NCBI GenBank assembly: GCA_937923405.1
Contig: CALDUY010000024.1
Location: 1 to 64,000 of the forward strand
Reading direction: 5' to 3'
Source: an uncultured Gemmataceae bacterium
GTDB lineage: Bacteria; Planctomycetota; Planctomycetia; Gemmatales; Gemmataceae
Length of the DNA: 64,000 bases
Each line of letters opens with the position of its first letter. Positions within the stretch are counted from its first letter, which is position 1. Under the pieces are notes generated by a model. The model worked only from the letters and a program-made list of their open reading frames with translations. It had not been told where the DNA came from and searched no databases. Positions 20,501 through 29,271 of this stretch are shown here, piece after piece. A program made the position numbers and the translations under genes.

Positions 20501-23234
20501 TGATCGTGCCGCTGACCGTACCCGTGTCGAGGCTATAACGATCCTCGGCAATGCCAGCACCAGTCGCGTTTCGGGGAACAGAGAAGGGCAACAGCGTGTC
20601 ACTGATCGTGCCCGTCAGTGTCAGTTCGCTTGTCGTCGAGGCACCGAGATCCAATGGATCGAGGTTAACACCGATTCCAACCTGAGGCTGACCTGCCTGG
20701 GCAATTAATTGAATGTTACCGGAAACTGTGTTTTCTCCGCTCAGGTTCAGCAATGCCCCCTTGCGATGCAGTTCCGGGAACCGATGAGCGATACCCTGGC
20801 CAGAGAGCCAGAGATTCTCCTCAAGATTGATCCCTTCACCAGTGACGCGATGATTCTTCAAATGCAGTGCGGCACCATTAGCTACACGAGTTTCGGGATA
20901 ACGTGTCGGCCCATTGTATGGAATGTCTTGATCGAATGGATCTTTCCCGTCCAGCGACGGAGGAGATTGAGTTAGCGGGAAGTTTGCACCGAACGCTCTG
21001 TTGTTTCGGGCCGTCACCCAGCCTTCAAGGATGTAGGTAACTCCAGAGTAAGTATTCGCGGTTGTCTCGACACCGTTAGCATCGACTGCGTCGGCTGTGA
21101 TGACCAACTCGCCGGCCCCGACCTTAAATAAATCGCTGGAGACAGCCAACCCGGATTGCAAGGTTTTTCCAAGTTGTACATCAGGTGCTAACAAGAAGTT
21201 GCCATCGCGAATCTCACCACTTAGGGTCAGTTGACTGAGATTGAACTGATTGAACGGAGATTGATCCGGATCAACACGAATCATCGCGCCGCGATCGCGG
21301 TAACTCACACCAGTTGGCAAACCGCTAACACCAATGTCTTGACTGCCGCGATCCAGTCGCGTCATCAGCGGAATCGCACCGGTAATTTCATTGGTGCCAC
21401 GGATGTTACGCAGCGCGCCGGTGTCATTGAGGATATTTCCCGTGGAAATTAAACCGCGGATACCGCTGCCCATGAGGAACAACACTTCGTCGGTGATGAC
21501 GAGATCAGTGTTGCGATGCGGTCGGCCATCCGGGGCGATACCGCCTGGCCGCGAGTCAGGAATATTGTCGGCTTCCAATTCCAAGGTTCCGCCGGGGAAC
21601 ACATAGGTACCATTCTGTTCAACTCCAACGGAGCCGAGTGCCTGCGAATCGCGAATGTTCAGCGCGCCCTGAAGAATTTCCGTTCGGCCTCGATAGCTGT
21701 TCGCCGAGACAAAGATCACTCGACCTGGGCGAGTTTTAATTAGTGAATACTGCGCGTCCGTGGTGAAAGCATCGCCCGTCAGGTTCACATCATTAATCGT
21801 GCCCTGAATGATTAACGTAGTTCCGGCTTCAGCACCAATACCCACGGTGGAGTAATCAATTGCCGGCGTAACCCCTGCAGTCGTGAAAGTTTCCGGTTGC
21901 CCCCAAACAAGTGGATTGATGTTACGCGCGTCGCCGTTTCCACTCCACAGCGTGATGCTGCGCACCCAAGTATTGTTGCCGCTGGAGTTGTGCAGCGCTC
22001 CGAAGACCGTTTCTCCATCAGGTCCAGGTTGTTTAGGACGTACTTGGATGCCCTGGAACCCCTGACCGTTGATCGTCAACGCTTCGTTGGGCACAGTGAA
22101 TCCATTCGGACCAGCAAAGGGATCAATCCGTGCGGGATTGGTGGAAAAGCTCAATTGCAATGTGCCAGCTCGGTTGGCAAAGCTGTTCACTACTGTATCG
22201 TTGACACCGACGATCGGATTGGGACTGTTACCCAACGCTCGCGAGTGTCGAATCTGCAAAATGCCTTCGTTGATGATCGTTTGCCCACGATAGGTATTGC
22301 CCTGAGCCGTGCGAAGTGGATCTAGTGCTATTGTGCCTGGACCTTCTTTAATCAGACTGTGTCCCGCACCAGTGTCGCTGATGACACCTTGCAGAGCTAG
22401 AACTCCCGCTCGCGCTCCGATGGTGGACGTACTATCGAGGACGATATTGCCCGTGATAATGTTGTTGCCTGCCAAATTGAGCAACGCACCGTCATTGGCC
22501 AAGCCAGGCCCATTGAGGCGTAGCGGTTCATTGATTACGCCTGCCACACTATCGATCTGTAATTGTCCACGACCAGCGAAATTGCTGACGATTGTGGTTG
22601 GTTGATTTGCTGTGCCTAAAGCTTGAGCATGTTGAACTCGCAAAGCCCCCTGGGTGATGGTAATCGGCCCAGTGAACCCTGAGTTGTTATTGGTGAAGAT
22701 AAGCGTGCCAAGTCCGTCCTTACTCAGCTCAACTGCTGAGGTGCTGAAGATACGTCCATTGATGGTCATCTCCGCGCCGAGCGAGCCGACAGTGAAGAAC
22801 TGACGATTTCCAGCAACTCCACCCAACGTAAGGTTCAAATTAACGACATTCTGACTCGCTCCTGCATTGGCAATCAGAAAGCCCGTATTCGGAGCCGCAC
22901 TTCCCAGGATGATTGCATTACCATTAAGTTGGAACCCACTGCTAGTAAAGGTAATCGAGTTGAATCGGGTATTAACCGGGAAATTATTGAATGTGTTAAG
23001 TTGGGTATTACCGGTGAAGATCAGATCATCGCCTGGACGTGGAGCAACGTTTCCGCCCCAGTTTTGTGGATTGGTCCACAGGCCGTTCCCACCTAAACCT
23101 GTCCAGATGCGCGTGGCCGGAGCCAATCGGCACTCCAAGTATTCAAGAGTGAGCCGCCTAGCCGACGAGCGGGTCTTTTTTTTCTTGGTTCCAAACAATT
23201 GTCGCACCCAGTCTGTTCCCATTAGCCGCTTCAT
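14562..23234 (-). CDS. Giant surface protein: autotransporter-type beta-strand repeats flanking a sortilin/BNR propeller block
   Basis: A 2890-residue protein, very probably exported and surface-exposed. Residues 28-42 carry the motif RLTLEYLECRLAPAT, a variant of the LEPR-type N-terminal motif of planctomycete giant proteins. Residues about 45-1310 and 2240-2890 are autotransporter-associated beta-strand repeats. They recur as LxKxGxGxLxLxGxNxYxGxTxIxxGxLxV, next to blocks on INDTG and NTFTG loops. Between them, about 1315-2240, is a propeller region with Asp-box signatures (TTDGGVSW, STDAGQTW, TEDAGLNW, TKNYGNSW) like sortilin/VPS10 or sialidase BNR repeats. A 12-glycine linker is encoded near 15712-15753. 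No C-terminal autotransporter beta-barrel is visible, so the name of the repeat does not imply a type V secretion mechanism. ATG 23234 has AGAGG upstream. Confidence 0.88.
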   Translation of the reverse strand: MKRLMGTDWVRQLFGTKKKKTRSSARRLTLEYLECRLAPATRIWTGLGGNGLWTNPQNWGGNVAPRPGDDLIFTGNTQLNTFNNFPVNTRFNSITFTSSGFQLNGNAIILGSAAPNTGFLIANAGASQNVVNLNLTLGGVAGNRQFFTVGSLGAEMTINGRIFSTSAVELSKDGLGTLIFTNNNSGFTGPITITQGALRVQHAQALGTANQPTTIVSNFAGRGQLQIDSVAGVINEPLRLNGPGLANDGALLNLAGNNIITGNIVLDSTSTIGARAGVLALQGVISDTGAGHSLIKEGPGTIALDPLRTAQGNTYRGQTIINEGILQIRHSRALGNSPNPIVGVNDTVVNSFANRAGTLQLSFSTNPARIDPFAGPNGFTVPNEALTINGQGFQGIQVRPKQPGPDGETVFGALHNSSGNNTWVRSITLWSGNGDARNINPLVWGQPETFTTAGVTPAIDYSTVGIGAEAGTTLIIQGTINDVNLTGDAFTTDAQYSLIKTRPGRVIFVSANSYRGRTEILQGALNIRDSQALGSVGVEQNGTYVFPGGTLELEADNIPDSRPGGIAPDGRPHRNTDLVITDEVLFLMGSGIRGLISTGNILNDTGALRNIRGTNEITGAIPLMTRLDRGSQDIGVSGLPTGVSYRDRGAMIRVDPDQSPFNQFNLSQLTLSGEIRDGNFLLAPDVQLGKTLQSGLAVSSDLFKVGAGELVITADAVDANGVETTANTYSGVTYILEGWVTARNNRAFGANFPLTQSPPSLDGKDPFDQDIPYNGPTRYPETRVANGAALHLKNHRVTGEGINLEENLWLSGQGIAHRFPELHRKGALLNLSGENTVSGNIQLIAQAGQPQVGIGVNLDPLDLGASTTSELTLTGTISDTLLPFSVPRNATGAGIAEDRYSLDTGTVSGTITLTYNFFAIPDQLRIYYQRQLIFDTGFVGTPGGPVTVNIPYGPGNSTFVEIVVNEGSTGAPGTLWEYSATVTPNNLPAGIDKHGPYRLTIQGPGNYAGALNVLAGTFRAQSNTATGVGYSNVPTNTTDINPGTTTINVGAALELAGRVPELNGGTTGGIQINERVILAGAGLAETQRIRTRRIAGANPTFRLTYTDGGVTRTTAALPYGATAAQVQVALNSLSNIGRQGVIVTRSEDVFTSSFYYTITFQGRLAGANRNQIIGTGTGGVVVSSATLVQGGIRTLTNLSDDNQLLGPIVFSTNVGIDTKNDSRLSLLGNITGAGGLSKSGLGKIVLAGNNSFAGTVNINQGILNVQSPTALGLPGSSPNNGGTIIANNAQLEVQGDIAIGGEPILIAGNGPTVPPNITPTWVPVGPSPILGGDTIGNNNVTGRITSIATDPTNQHVIYATSANGGAWVTTDGGVSWRPLIDNINDPNFVDQTIFAASIAVAPTDPRVLYIGLGNPLNANDSYYGRGVLKSTDAGQTWTLMNTPVSFDRQTISKVVVDPTNKDVIYVTVQGNGVNGLDPIQPQQTPAYGIWRFTPAMPASFAVGRGPVTEGWVNLTAPLLGTGFTSSERFTDLFVIDANPYRSSPNYPFGSPGFPNRPEYRLVTFAVGDPVGGEFNAAYLGFFTDFADVQPGGAGLPGSAADDAGWQINSFPSGFEGDSARNGLIKLAGVRQLQASPTGSLAPRIVAYAAVTYPVDFRREVTNLDGRLREIRTMTINLTGGEWNVGAWGTPGSQPPANYMGGTNLPTQIPFNNTNLTGNGWYASTLAINPNNDAQVFFASVGAPYTAGPFFYDGTNWTDLSVGSSSMPAVNYHAVAFDRVGRLIVGTDGGVFRRTSFAPGGTWENLNGNGLQITEFQGIDTHPFLKGVIAGGTVSNGLIFTDGSNFWNFSEAGHIGRIFYNRRNPNLVYYMRNNELVRLNISTGNRVVIHTVTALPISIFGDPSGVGSNVLGTGIPYQFNEPAPYPYMLPQYNEGPAYLEMHDFPTNFNYPSNNFIFVMDENDSSRLLVVQRNVRPDDNDVNVLQEIRLADSANPVVTTIGDPDKWFPGGNGLQIHPINGLLDTAKILSIGLANREGPAFADPDFPDAQSKGPDSYDPGTIYVLTNYGLFVTKNYGNSWELRVNGLPTSNRPVLSGLFTGYVAPPYEEYGEITVDPNNRNVAYITRKVFRNGSAFGQVFRTEDAGLNWVDISGDLPDLPAWKVTLNTRNGDVYLGNDNGVYRLSAASLADGLAGGTFTWTRMGVGLPNVQVKQLVFNPLNNTLTAGTYGRGAFQLFLDESTDDVELGRFNMGAIRAVSGSAVWASNLQMSGPTTIHTAAGAQINFLGQISDQRAGANHTITKTGLGRVVFSGANTFGGLLDIREGSLNVRNPRALGAATATGKTVVRNGAALELQSNLLGERIEVSGSGRQFNGIDTGAIRNISNNNVFTGNLVLLTDIVIGVESGSVLTIGARAGINGVGTISELSGPNGIRKTLQGTLVLNRANSFTGDLTIDEGLVLVTHQRALGPNDTGSVIVQPGATLRIQAPQPTTTPPGGGGGGGGGGGGGSGNGGSVVKPFLLFSTTPFVFIGKTLILSGLGIQDGGALQVSGAVQWRGPIILDLGVNSLPQTSINTLTATSSFVVFGEVSGGSGLLKTGPGRLTLTEDNSYTGLTTVAAGFLRIQADLALGTGDAGTIVQNGATLELASTTGLNLVDEAISLVGSGPNPQAGTAALVNVLGNNTLSGAILLQDDATIGVNPNTRLTIEGVIDEVFSADLIKRGTGLLELNAANNYTGLTRVVQGELRVNGTIHDVRLEGGRISGEGVIGQLLATAAGGLVNPGNTTPTAILTTEGITWRSSVRYFVNLNGTTPGDEHDKLVVNGNVALGQATLQGTAGAGLAIGDTFTIIESIGGRITGTFAGLANNAIVVISGQRFRINYTGTAVVLTKVG
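15712..15753. repeat. CCACCT/CCACCA tract encoding poly-glycine
   Basis: A low-complexity trinucleotide tract inside the giant surface-protein gene. On the coding (minus) strand it reads as GGT/GGA/GGC codons for about 12 consecutive glycines, followed by SGNGGS. It is a flexible linker between repeat blocks and a likely site of replication slippage. Confidence 0.8.
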
Positions 23235-23678
23235 GAATTGCCTCTTACTGACCTGGTGTGACCGATTCGCCGTTCATTCGCGCAGAATATCTAACATCGG
23301 CCCACCCAACAGATTTGGTCTTGTCTGTTGTTGCAGGTCGATTAGGCTTCAACGCTTCGGCTCGTCTTGGCAGGAGCCTATCGAGACGGCGGAGCTATCA
23401 GGACGAACCGAGCCGACGCCGGTTCCGGCGACGCCTGCACTCGGTTCCCGATTGTCAACTGTCCACAAACGGTTGTACTTCTCGCCTGAATCGCTCGCAA
23501 TATCACCCCGTGATCTTTTCACTGGCTTACCCAGCTTTACCTGGCAGAGCCTGCCTCGCTGGTGTAATCGCTTCACAGGATGCCTACGTTATAAAGACGC
23601 GAACCTATCCTCTACAGTTCCCTTGGGGCAGTCGGTTTCTCCTAACCAGGGTGAAAGAACGGGTCGCAAACGTTCGAT
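23235..23678. other. Intergenic region upstream of the giant surface-protein gene
   Basis: About 440 bp between the start of the giant gene and the 3' end of the PQQ-like gene, both on the minus strand. Open frames here have no family resemblance and no ribosome-binding site. It presumably holds the promoter of the giant gene; no consensus promoter, RNA or repeat was recognised. Confidence 0.5.
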
Positions 23679-24998
23679 TCATTGCATCTGTCGCAGGCAG
23701 AATAATCGGGACTTAGTGCGAATGTAGAGGCTCCCATTTGCGATGACCGGAGTCGCTAACGCCATGTCTCCCAGCGGATTTCGGTGCAGGAATTTAAATT
23801 CAGGACCGCCTTGGAGGACAAATGTTTCCCCATCTTCACTGAGGCAACAAACCTTGCCCTCGATGATCCAGGGAGAAGCGGTGAAGGCGGATGCGCCACC
23901 ACCAATCCGCCGGTTGCGATAGACCTCCTCTCCTGTTTTTGCCTTGTAACAAGATAGAAAACCTCGATCGAGGAGAACGTACAAATACTCTCCCGAAACG
24001 ATCGGTGTCGGATGATAAGCTCCAGCTTGCCATTGCACCCAAGCGATGTACTCGTTGCTGGTTCCGCCATAAGGCAACGAAATATCGCCGCTTGCTCCAG
24101 GTTTGATCGCATAGACCGGTTTTTGCTTGGGATCCAACACATAACCGGAAGAAACGTAGAGCGTATCGCCAACGGCAAACGGTGAAGGAATCGAGACGAT
24201 CGACATACCTTGCAATTCCCAGAGCAGCTTTCCGTTCAGATCGTAGGAACGCGTCTTACCGGTTCCTGCTGTAACCAGTTCAGTACGTTTGGAATTGGTC
24301 CAGATGAACGGAGTTCCCCAGTTGCTGCCTTCTTTTCGATCGACGTGCCAAAGCTGTTTGCCGGTCTTGGCATCCAGTGCGGCTAGGAATGACTTTTCCT
24401 CGTTATCGTGGACGTAGAACAATTTTCCATCATGCAACACAGGCGACGATCCAGTGCCCCAGCCCATACGAGTTTTGTGAACCGGTGTCTTTTCCTTCCA
24501 GATCAGGTTGCCTTCGACATCAAAACAAGCGATGCCAACGTTGCCAAAATATGCCCAAACGTGCTTGCCATCGGTTACTGGCGTCTCTGAAGCCAGTGAG
24601 GCCTTGATGTGAATCGTCGACTGCATCGGCCCCTGAAAGGCCCGCTTGTTCCACAGCACTTTGCCACTGTTGGCATCGAGGCATAAAACTCGCCAGTCGT
24701 GTTCTCCTGGAGGCAGCTTGCCCTGTAAATCCTGAATGTATAGGCCTTTGCGTGGCTCATACTGTTTGGTATCGCTGACGGCCGTGGTCACAAAGACCCG
24801 CGATCCCCAAACCACCGGCGACGACCAGCCTGTTCCGGGAATGTCAGCCTTCCAAAGCACGTTGCGAGTCTCATCCCACACCAGTGGTATTGTGCCCTGT
24901 TGGTCGGCATAGCGACCAGTCAGGAAGCCGGGTGCGTTTTCTCCCGCTGGTACTGCGAGGCTCAATAGCAACCACGTCATGATCGTCAGCCGGTGCAT
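23679..24998 (-). CDS. Exported PQQ-like beta-propeller repeat protein
   Basis: A 439-residue protein with a signal peptide ([17 protein letters not shown]). It has repeated PQQ-type propeller blades, for example [52 protein letters not shown] and [15 protein letters not shown]. The fold matches the BamB/quinoprotein-dehydrogenase-like propellers that are very common in planctomycetes. No PQQ-binding or dehydrogenase active-site residues were recognised, so binding or scaffolding outside the cytoplasm is more likely than enzymatic activity. The ribosome-binding site AGGAGA is eight bases before the ATG. It is divergent from the TenA-family gene. Confidence 0.9.
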   Translation of the reverse strand: MHRLTIMTWLLLSLAVPAGENAPGFLTGRYADQQGTIPLVWDETRNVLWKADIPGTGWSSPVVWGSRVFVTTAVSDTKQYEPRKGLYIQDLQGKLPPGEHDWRVLCLDANSGKVLWNKRAFQGPMQSTIHIKASLASETPVTDGKHVWAYFGNVGIACFDVEGNLIWKEKTPVHKTRMGWGTGSSPVLHDGKLFYVHDNEEKSFLAALDAKTGKQLWHVDRKEGSNWGTPFIWTNSKRTELVTAGTGKTRSYDLNGKLLWELQGMSIVSIPSPFAVGDTLYVSSGYVLDPKQKPVYAIKPGASGDISLPYGGTSNEYIAWVQWQAGAYHPTPIVSGEYLYVLLDRGFLSCYKAKTGEEVYRNRRIGGGASAFTASPWIIEGKVCCLSEDGETFVLQGGPEFKFLHRNPLGDMALATPVIANGSLYIRTKSRLFCLRQMQ

Positions 24999-25117
24999 TA
25001 CTTGATCTCTCCTAACTCTGGGCTAAGTCATGATACTTAATCGTGCCCCGACTCCAAAGACAATCGGTTGTCCAAGCACGCACCATGACGTAGCATGTCC
25101 GTAGACGAGGGTTCGCA

Positions 25118-25786
25118 ATGTCAGACTCATTCAGCAACGAACTACGAGCACGGGCCGATTCGGTGTGGCGAGCCATACACCACCATCCGTTTCTCCGCGC
25201 ACTAGGAGATGGGTCTCTGGACACAGACAAATTTCAAATCTGGCTTCGTCAGAGCTACTTGTTCTTAATCGGCTATGCTCGGACTTTTGCTCATGCAGCT
25301 GCGCGCGCCGATCGAGACAACATGCGCTGGATGATTGATATGGCACATGGCGTCTTGCATCATGACATGTTGCTGCATGAAGCCTATGTGATCGAGTTTA
25401 ACCTCCAACGCGACGAACTGCCCAACGGCGTCAAATTACCTACGACTCGTGCCTACACCGATCATTTGCTACGCACGGCCTCTCTGAGTTCCATGCTGGA
25501 ATTAGTGGCAGCGTTACTTCCTTATCTGTGGACACACGTCGAGATTGGTCAGAGATTGGCTTGTCAGCCGTCTACGTCAGACAACCACTACGCACGCTGG
25601 ATTCATCAGTTTTCCAGCCCATCAATGCAACGACGCGTTCAACAAGGTCGTGAGTTACTCGATCGTCTTGTCATCGGTGCCGGCGCGGAAAATGTGTTTT
25701 GGGCCAGCGATGCCTTCATGGCAAGTAGTCGTTATCAATGGATGTTTCTGGAGATGTGCGATCAAGGCGAATGCTGGCCAGTTTGA
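25118..25786 (+). CDS. TenA/PqqC-like helical protein
   Basis: A 222-residue all-helical protein of the TenA (thiaminase II) superfamily. Typical segments are WRAIHHHPFLRALGDGSLD at the N-terminus, FQIWLRQSYLFL, and AHGVLHHDMLLHEAYVIEF. The region where TenA_C enzymes carry their nucleophilic cysteine reads LELVAALLPYLWTHVEIG, without Cys, which points to the TenA_E or PqqC-like subgroup. Possible roles are salvage of thiamin breakdown products or another small-molecule reaction. No thiamin genes are adjacent. The tricorn-like protease gene begins 50 bp downstream. Confidence 0.8.
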   Translation: MSDSFSNELRARADSVWRAIHHHPFLRALGDGSLDTDKFQIWLRQSYLFLIGYARTFAHAAARADRDNMRWMIDMAHGVLHHDMLLHEAYVIEFNLQRDELPNGVKLPTTRAYTDHLLRTASLSSMLELVAALLPYLWTHVEIGQRLACQPSTSDNHYARWIHQFSSPSMQRRVQQGRELLDRLVIGAGAENVFWASDAFMASSRYQWMFLEMCDQGECWPV

Positions 25787-25835
25787 TCTTGTTCACCTCA
25801 CTGGAGTTATTTTAGCGATTTTTAGGAGAACCTAC

Positions 25836-28800
25836 ATGCCATACCGCGCCGTACTCGCGCTGGTCGTCACAGTTCTGTTGACCGTGCCGATCTATGCTCA
25901 AGACGATCTTCGCGCAGGTGAAGCTCGTCTGTTGCGATTTCCGACAATTCATGGTGAAAATGTCGTTTTTTGCTACGCGGGTGATCTTTACACGGTTGCT
26001 AGTACCGGAGGTATTGCTCGTCGACTGACTAGTCACGAAGGCTACGAAATGTTTCCACGATTTTCACCAGATGGCAAACACATCGCCTTCACCGCGCAGT
26101 ACGACGGCAACACCGAGATTTATGTCATCCCCGCGGAGGGAGGCGAACCCGTTCGCTTGACTTACACAGCCACGCTGGGACGCGACGACATCTCCGATCG
26201 CATGGGGCCGAACAACATCTGCATGGGCTGGACTCCAGACGGCAAGCACATCGTCTTTCGGTCTCGAATGCACAGCTTCAATGATTTTCTGGGCAAGCTC
26301 TACAAAGTGCCTGTAGAGGGGGGTATCGCTGAGGAACTACCCTTGCCCCGCGGCGGTTTTTGTTCGTTCTCTCCAGATGGAAAGAAGCTGGCTTACAACC
26401 GCGTTTTCCGAGAGTTTCGTACCTGGAAACGCTATAAGGGCGGGATGGCCGACGATATCTGGGTGCATGATTTCCAGACGCGAACCACGACGAAGCTGAC
26501 CGATGATCCAGCCCAAGACATTATTCCAATGTGGCACAAGGATCGCATCTATTTCCTCTCGGAACGCACAGGGCGCATGAACCTCTATGTCGTTCCTGTT
26601 TCCGCAGGAGAGTCAAAGCAGTTGACGAATTTCACAGACTTTGACATCAAATTCCCCTCGATCGGAGATTCCGCTATCGTTTTCGAGCAGGCGGGATTTA
26701 TTCATAAGCTCGATTTGCAGACACATCAGGTCGAAAAAATCAAAATTCGTATCCTCGAAAATCGCGTACTAGCACGCAATCGGCTACTCAATGTGGCCAA
26801 AGATGTGACCAACTACGAGATTGCTCCAGATGGATCTCGGGCCTTGTTTGGTGCCCATGGCGACGTCTTCACGGTGCCGGCCAAGTCAGGTCCAACTCGC
26901 AATTTAACGAACACTCCAGGCGTCCATGAACGAGCCTCGAAATGGTCGCCTGATGGCAAATATATCGCTTGGATCAGCGACGAGTCCGGAGAGGATGAAA
27001 TCTGGGTCGCCTCGCCGACTAGCACTGAGAAGCCTCGTCAACTCACTAAAGGTGCCGACACTTACAAGTATGAGCTGAGTTGGAGTCCGGATAGCAAGCG
27101 GATTTTGTGGAGCGACAAGAAAAACCGTGTCTCGTTCGTCGAGGTGGACAGTGGCAAAGTCGTCGAGGTTGTTCAATCCAAAAATTGGGAAATTCGAGAT
27201 AGCGTTTGGAGTCCGGATAGTCAATGGATCGCTTTCAGTCAACAAGAAGAGAACGGCCTGTCACAGGTCTACGTCTATTCGTTGGCTTCGAACAGGGCGA
27301 CTCGCGTAACTGAAGGGCGGTATTCTTCCTCCGATCCATGCTTTTCGAGTGACGGCAAATTTCTATTCTTCGTCTCGGCTCGTGACTTTAATCCAATCTA
27401 CAGTCAAACCGAATGGAACCACGCCTATCGCGACATGTCTCGCATTTATGCCTTGGCCTTGGCCAAAGATACTCCTTCGCCGTTTTTACCAAAGGACGAA
27501 TCCTTGGCGAACCAGCCGGAGAAACCATCCCAGCCGGATAAGCAGATCGAGGTTCCGACCAAGATGACTGAGGAGATGTTGAAGTTTCTTCAGAGCCGAG
27601 GGGTAGCTGATGGAAACATGACGCGCGAGTTGTATCAGCAGTTCCTCAAGGAGAAGGCTGCGAACAAGGACAAAGCCAAAGAGACCAAAATTGATCTCGA
27701 AGGTATCGAGGAACGGATCCTTCAGCTACCTGTGACTGCTGGAAATTATCGCAACCTTCAGTCGGTCGGCGGCAACGTCTATTACATCCGTACCTCGTCC
27801 GGGTCATCTCCTACAATGGCGCTCTATGATCTGAAGGAGAAGAAAGAAACAACCCTAGGAAATGTTAGCGGATTTGAGATCAGCGCCGATGGCAAAAAGA
27901 TGCTCGTTTCGCAACAGGGCAAGTATGCCATTATCGATCTACCGCGCGCCCCTGTTTCGATAAGCACAGGGCTCGATCTCTCTGGCATGGAGATGATGCT
28001 CGATCGTCGGGCCGAGTGGAAACAGATTTTCCACGAATGCTGGCGACAGATGCGTGATTTCTTTTACGATCCGACGATGCACGGAGTCGATTGGCCCGCC
28101 ATGCGGCAACGTTACGAAATATTGCTTCCTCACGTTGCTCATCGAGCAGACTTGACCTACGTCATCGGCGAGATGATCTCTGAGTTGAACGCCGGTCATG
28201 CCTACGTTGGCGGAGGGGATCTACCACAACCCAAACGCATTCCTCTCGGACTATTGGGCGCGCGACTCCGCAAAGATCCGACAAGTGGCTATTTTCAGAT
28301 CGTCAAAGTCCTAAAAGGGTCGCGTTGGGATCCCGAGTTGCGTTCACCCTTGAACGAACTTGGGATCAATGCTAAGGACGGCGACTTCATTCTCGAAGTA
28401 GATGGTAAGTCAACGAAACAGATGGCCAATATCGCTGAAGCTCTGGTGAATAAAGTCGGCAAGCAAGTTACACTACGCTTGAACAGTCAAGCCAGTGAAC
28501 AAGGCAGCCGAGTTGTCACCGTGGTTCCGATCGCTAGTGAGGCCAATTTGTACTACCACGACTGGGTCGAGGCGAATCTGAAGCGTGTCACCGAGGCCAC
28601 GGGCGGACAGGTCGGGTATCTGCACGTACCTGATATGTTGCAGACCGGATTGAATCAATTTGCCAAGTATTTCTATCCCCAAGTTCGCAAAAAGGCGCTC
28701 ATCATCGACATGCGCGGCAATGGCGGAGGCAATGTGTCGCCGATGCTCATTGAACGGCTCCGACGAGAAATCGCCATGATTACCATCGCTCGTAACTCGT

Positions 28801-29219
28801 CCCCTCGTCCTGATCCAGCTGCCATGCTCTATGGACCGATGGTCTGTCTGATGAATGAGTTCTCCGCTTCAGACGGCGATCTGTTCCCCTATCGATTCCG
28901 TCAACACAAACTTGGCAAACTGATTGGGAAACGTAGTTGGGGCGGAGTCGTCGGCATTCGTGGCACACTTCCGCTGCTCGATGGCGGGTATTTGAACCGA
29001 CCTGAATTTAGCCGCTATGATGTCGAAGGGAAGACTTGGATCATTGAAGGTTATGGGGTTGATCCTGACATTGTTGTTGATAATGATCCAGCCAAGGAAT
29101 ATGCCGGCGAGGATCAGCAGCTGGAACGAGCTATTGCTGAGGTGCTGAAGGAGTTGAAGGAGGGACAAGCACAAGGTAAATGGCAGATTCCCCCCTTGCC
29201 GCCCTATCCCAAGAAGTGA
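25836..29219 (+). CDS. Tricorn-like S41-family serine protease with beta-propeller and PDZ domains
   Basis: A 1127-residue exported protease (signal peptide RAVLALVVTVLLTVPIYAQ). Residues about 30-670 form TolB/tricorn-type propellers (MFPRFSPDGKHIAFTAQYDG, GEDEIWVAS, SWSPDSKRILWSD). A linker rich in Lys/Glu/Gln follows at about 640-690. The PDZ domain is around 790-895, then the S41 core. The tricorn triad can be placed at His788 (NAGHAYVGG), Ser1012 (NEFSASDGD) and Glu1071 (WIIEGYGVDPD), with DMRGNGGGN as the oxyanion region. It degrades peptides or misfolded proteins in the periplasm or outer compartment. The start is ATG 25836, six bases after AGGAGA. Confidence 0.93.
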   Translation: MPYRAVLALVVTVLLTVPIYAQDDLRAGEARLLRFPTIHGENVVFCYAGDLYTVASTGGIARRLTSHEGYEMFPRFSPDGKHIAFTAQYDGNTEIYVIPAEGGEPVRLTYTATLGRDDISDRMGPNNICMGWTPDGKHIVFRSRMHSFNDFLGKLYKVPVEGGIAEELPLPRGGFCSFSPDGKKLAYNRVFREFRTWKRYKGGMADDIWVHDFQTRTTTKLTDDPAQDIIPMWHKDRIYFLSERTGRMNLYVVPVSAGESKQLTNFTDFDIKFPSIGDSAIVFEQAGFIHKLDLQTHQVEKIKIRILENRVLARNRLLNVAKDVTNYEIAPDGSRALFGAHGDVFTVPAKSGPTRNLTNTPGVHERASKWSPDGKYIAWISDESGEDEIWVASPTSTEKPRQLTKGADTYKYELSWSPDSKRILWSDKKNRVSFVEVDSGKVVEVVQSKNWEIRDSVWSPDSQWIAFSQQEENGLSQVYVYSLASNRATRVTEGRYSSSDPCFSSDGKFLFFVSARDFNPIYSQTEWNHAYRDMSRIYALALAKDTPSPFLPKDESLANQPEKPSQPDKQIEVPTKMTEEMLKFLQSRGVADGNMTRELYQQFLKEKAANKDKAKETKIDLEGIEERILQLPVTAGNYRNLQSVGGNVYYIRTSSGSSPTMALYDLKEKKETTLGNVSGFEISADGKKMLVSQQGKYAIIDLPRAPVSISTGLDLSGMEMMLDRRAEWKQIFHECWRQMRDFFYDPTMHGVDWPAMRQRYEILLPHVAHRADLTYVIGEMISELNAGHAYVGGGDLPQPKRIPLGLLGARLRKDPTSGYFQIVKVLKGSRWDPELRSPLNELGINAKDGDFILEVDGKSTKQMANIAEALVNKVGKQVTLRLNSQASEQGSRVVTVVPIASEANLYYHDWVEANLKRVTEATGGQVGYLHVPDMLQTGLNQFAKYFYPQVRKKALIIDMRGNGGGNVSPMLIERLRREIAMITIARNSSPRPDPAAMLYGPMVCLMNEFSASDGDLFPYRFRQHKLGKLIGKRSWGGVVGIRGTLPLLDGGYLNRPEFSRYDVEGKTWIIEGYGVDPDIVVDNDPAKEYAGEDQQLERAIAEVLKELKEGQAQGKWQIPPLPPYPKK

Positions 29220-29232
29220 TGTCATGACTCCA

Positions 29233-29262
29233 GCGAGCGCGAACCTTGTTGTTCGCGCTCGC
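29233..29262. terminator. Perfect inverted-repeat terminator between convergent genes
   Basis: A 12-bp perfect stem, GCGAGCGCGAAC at 29233-29244 with GTTCGCGCTCGC at 29251-29262, encloses a 6-base loop. It lies between the tricorn-like and DUF1080 genes, which converge. No T-run follows, so it may need a factor to terminate fully. Confidence 0.7.
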
Positions 29263-29271
29263 GGAGGAAGA

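Noticed and set aside
14562..23234. Reading the giant protein as a type V autotransporter
   Set aside because: The repeats share the name, but no C-terminal beta-barrel translocator is visible.
22867..23727. Plus-strand open frame of 286 codons at the start of the giant surface-protein gene
   Set aside because: It is antisense to the conserved N-terminal region, low-quality in composition and without a ribosome-binding site.
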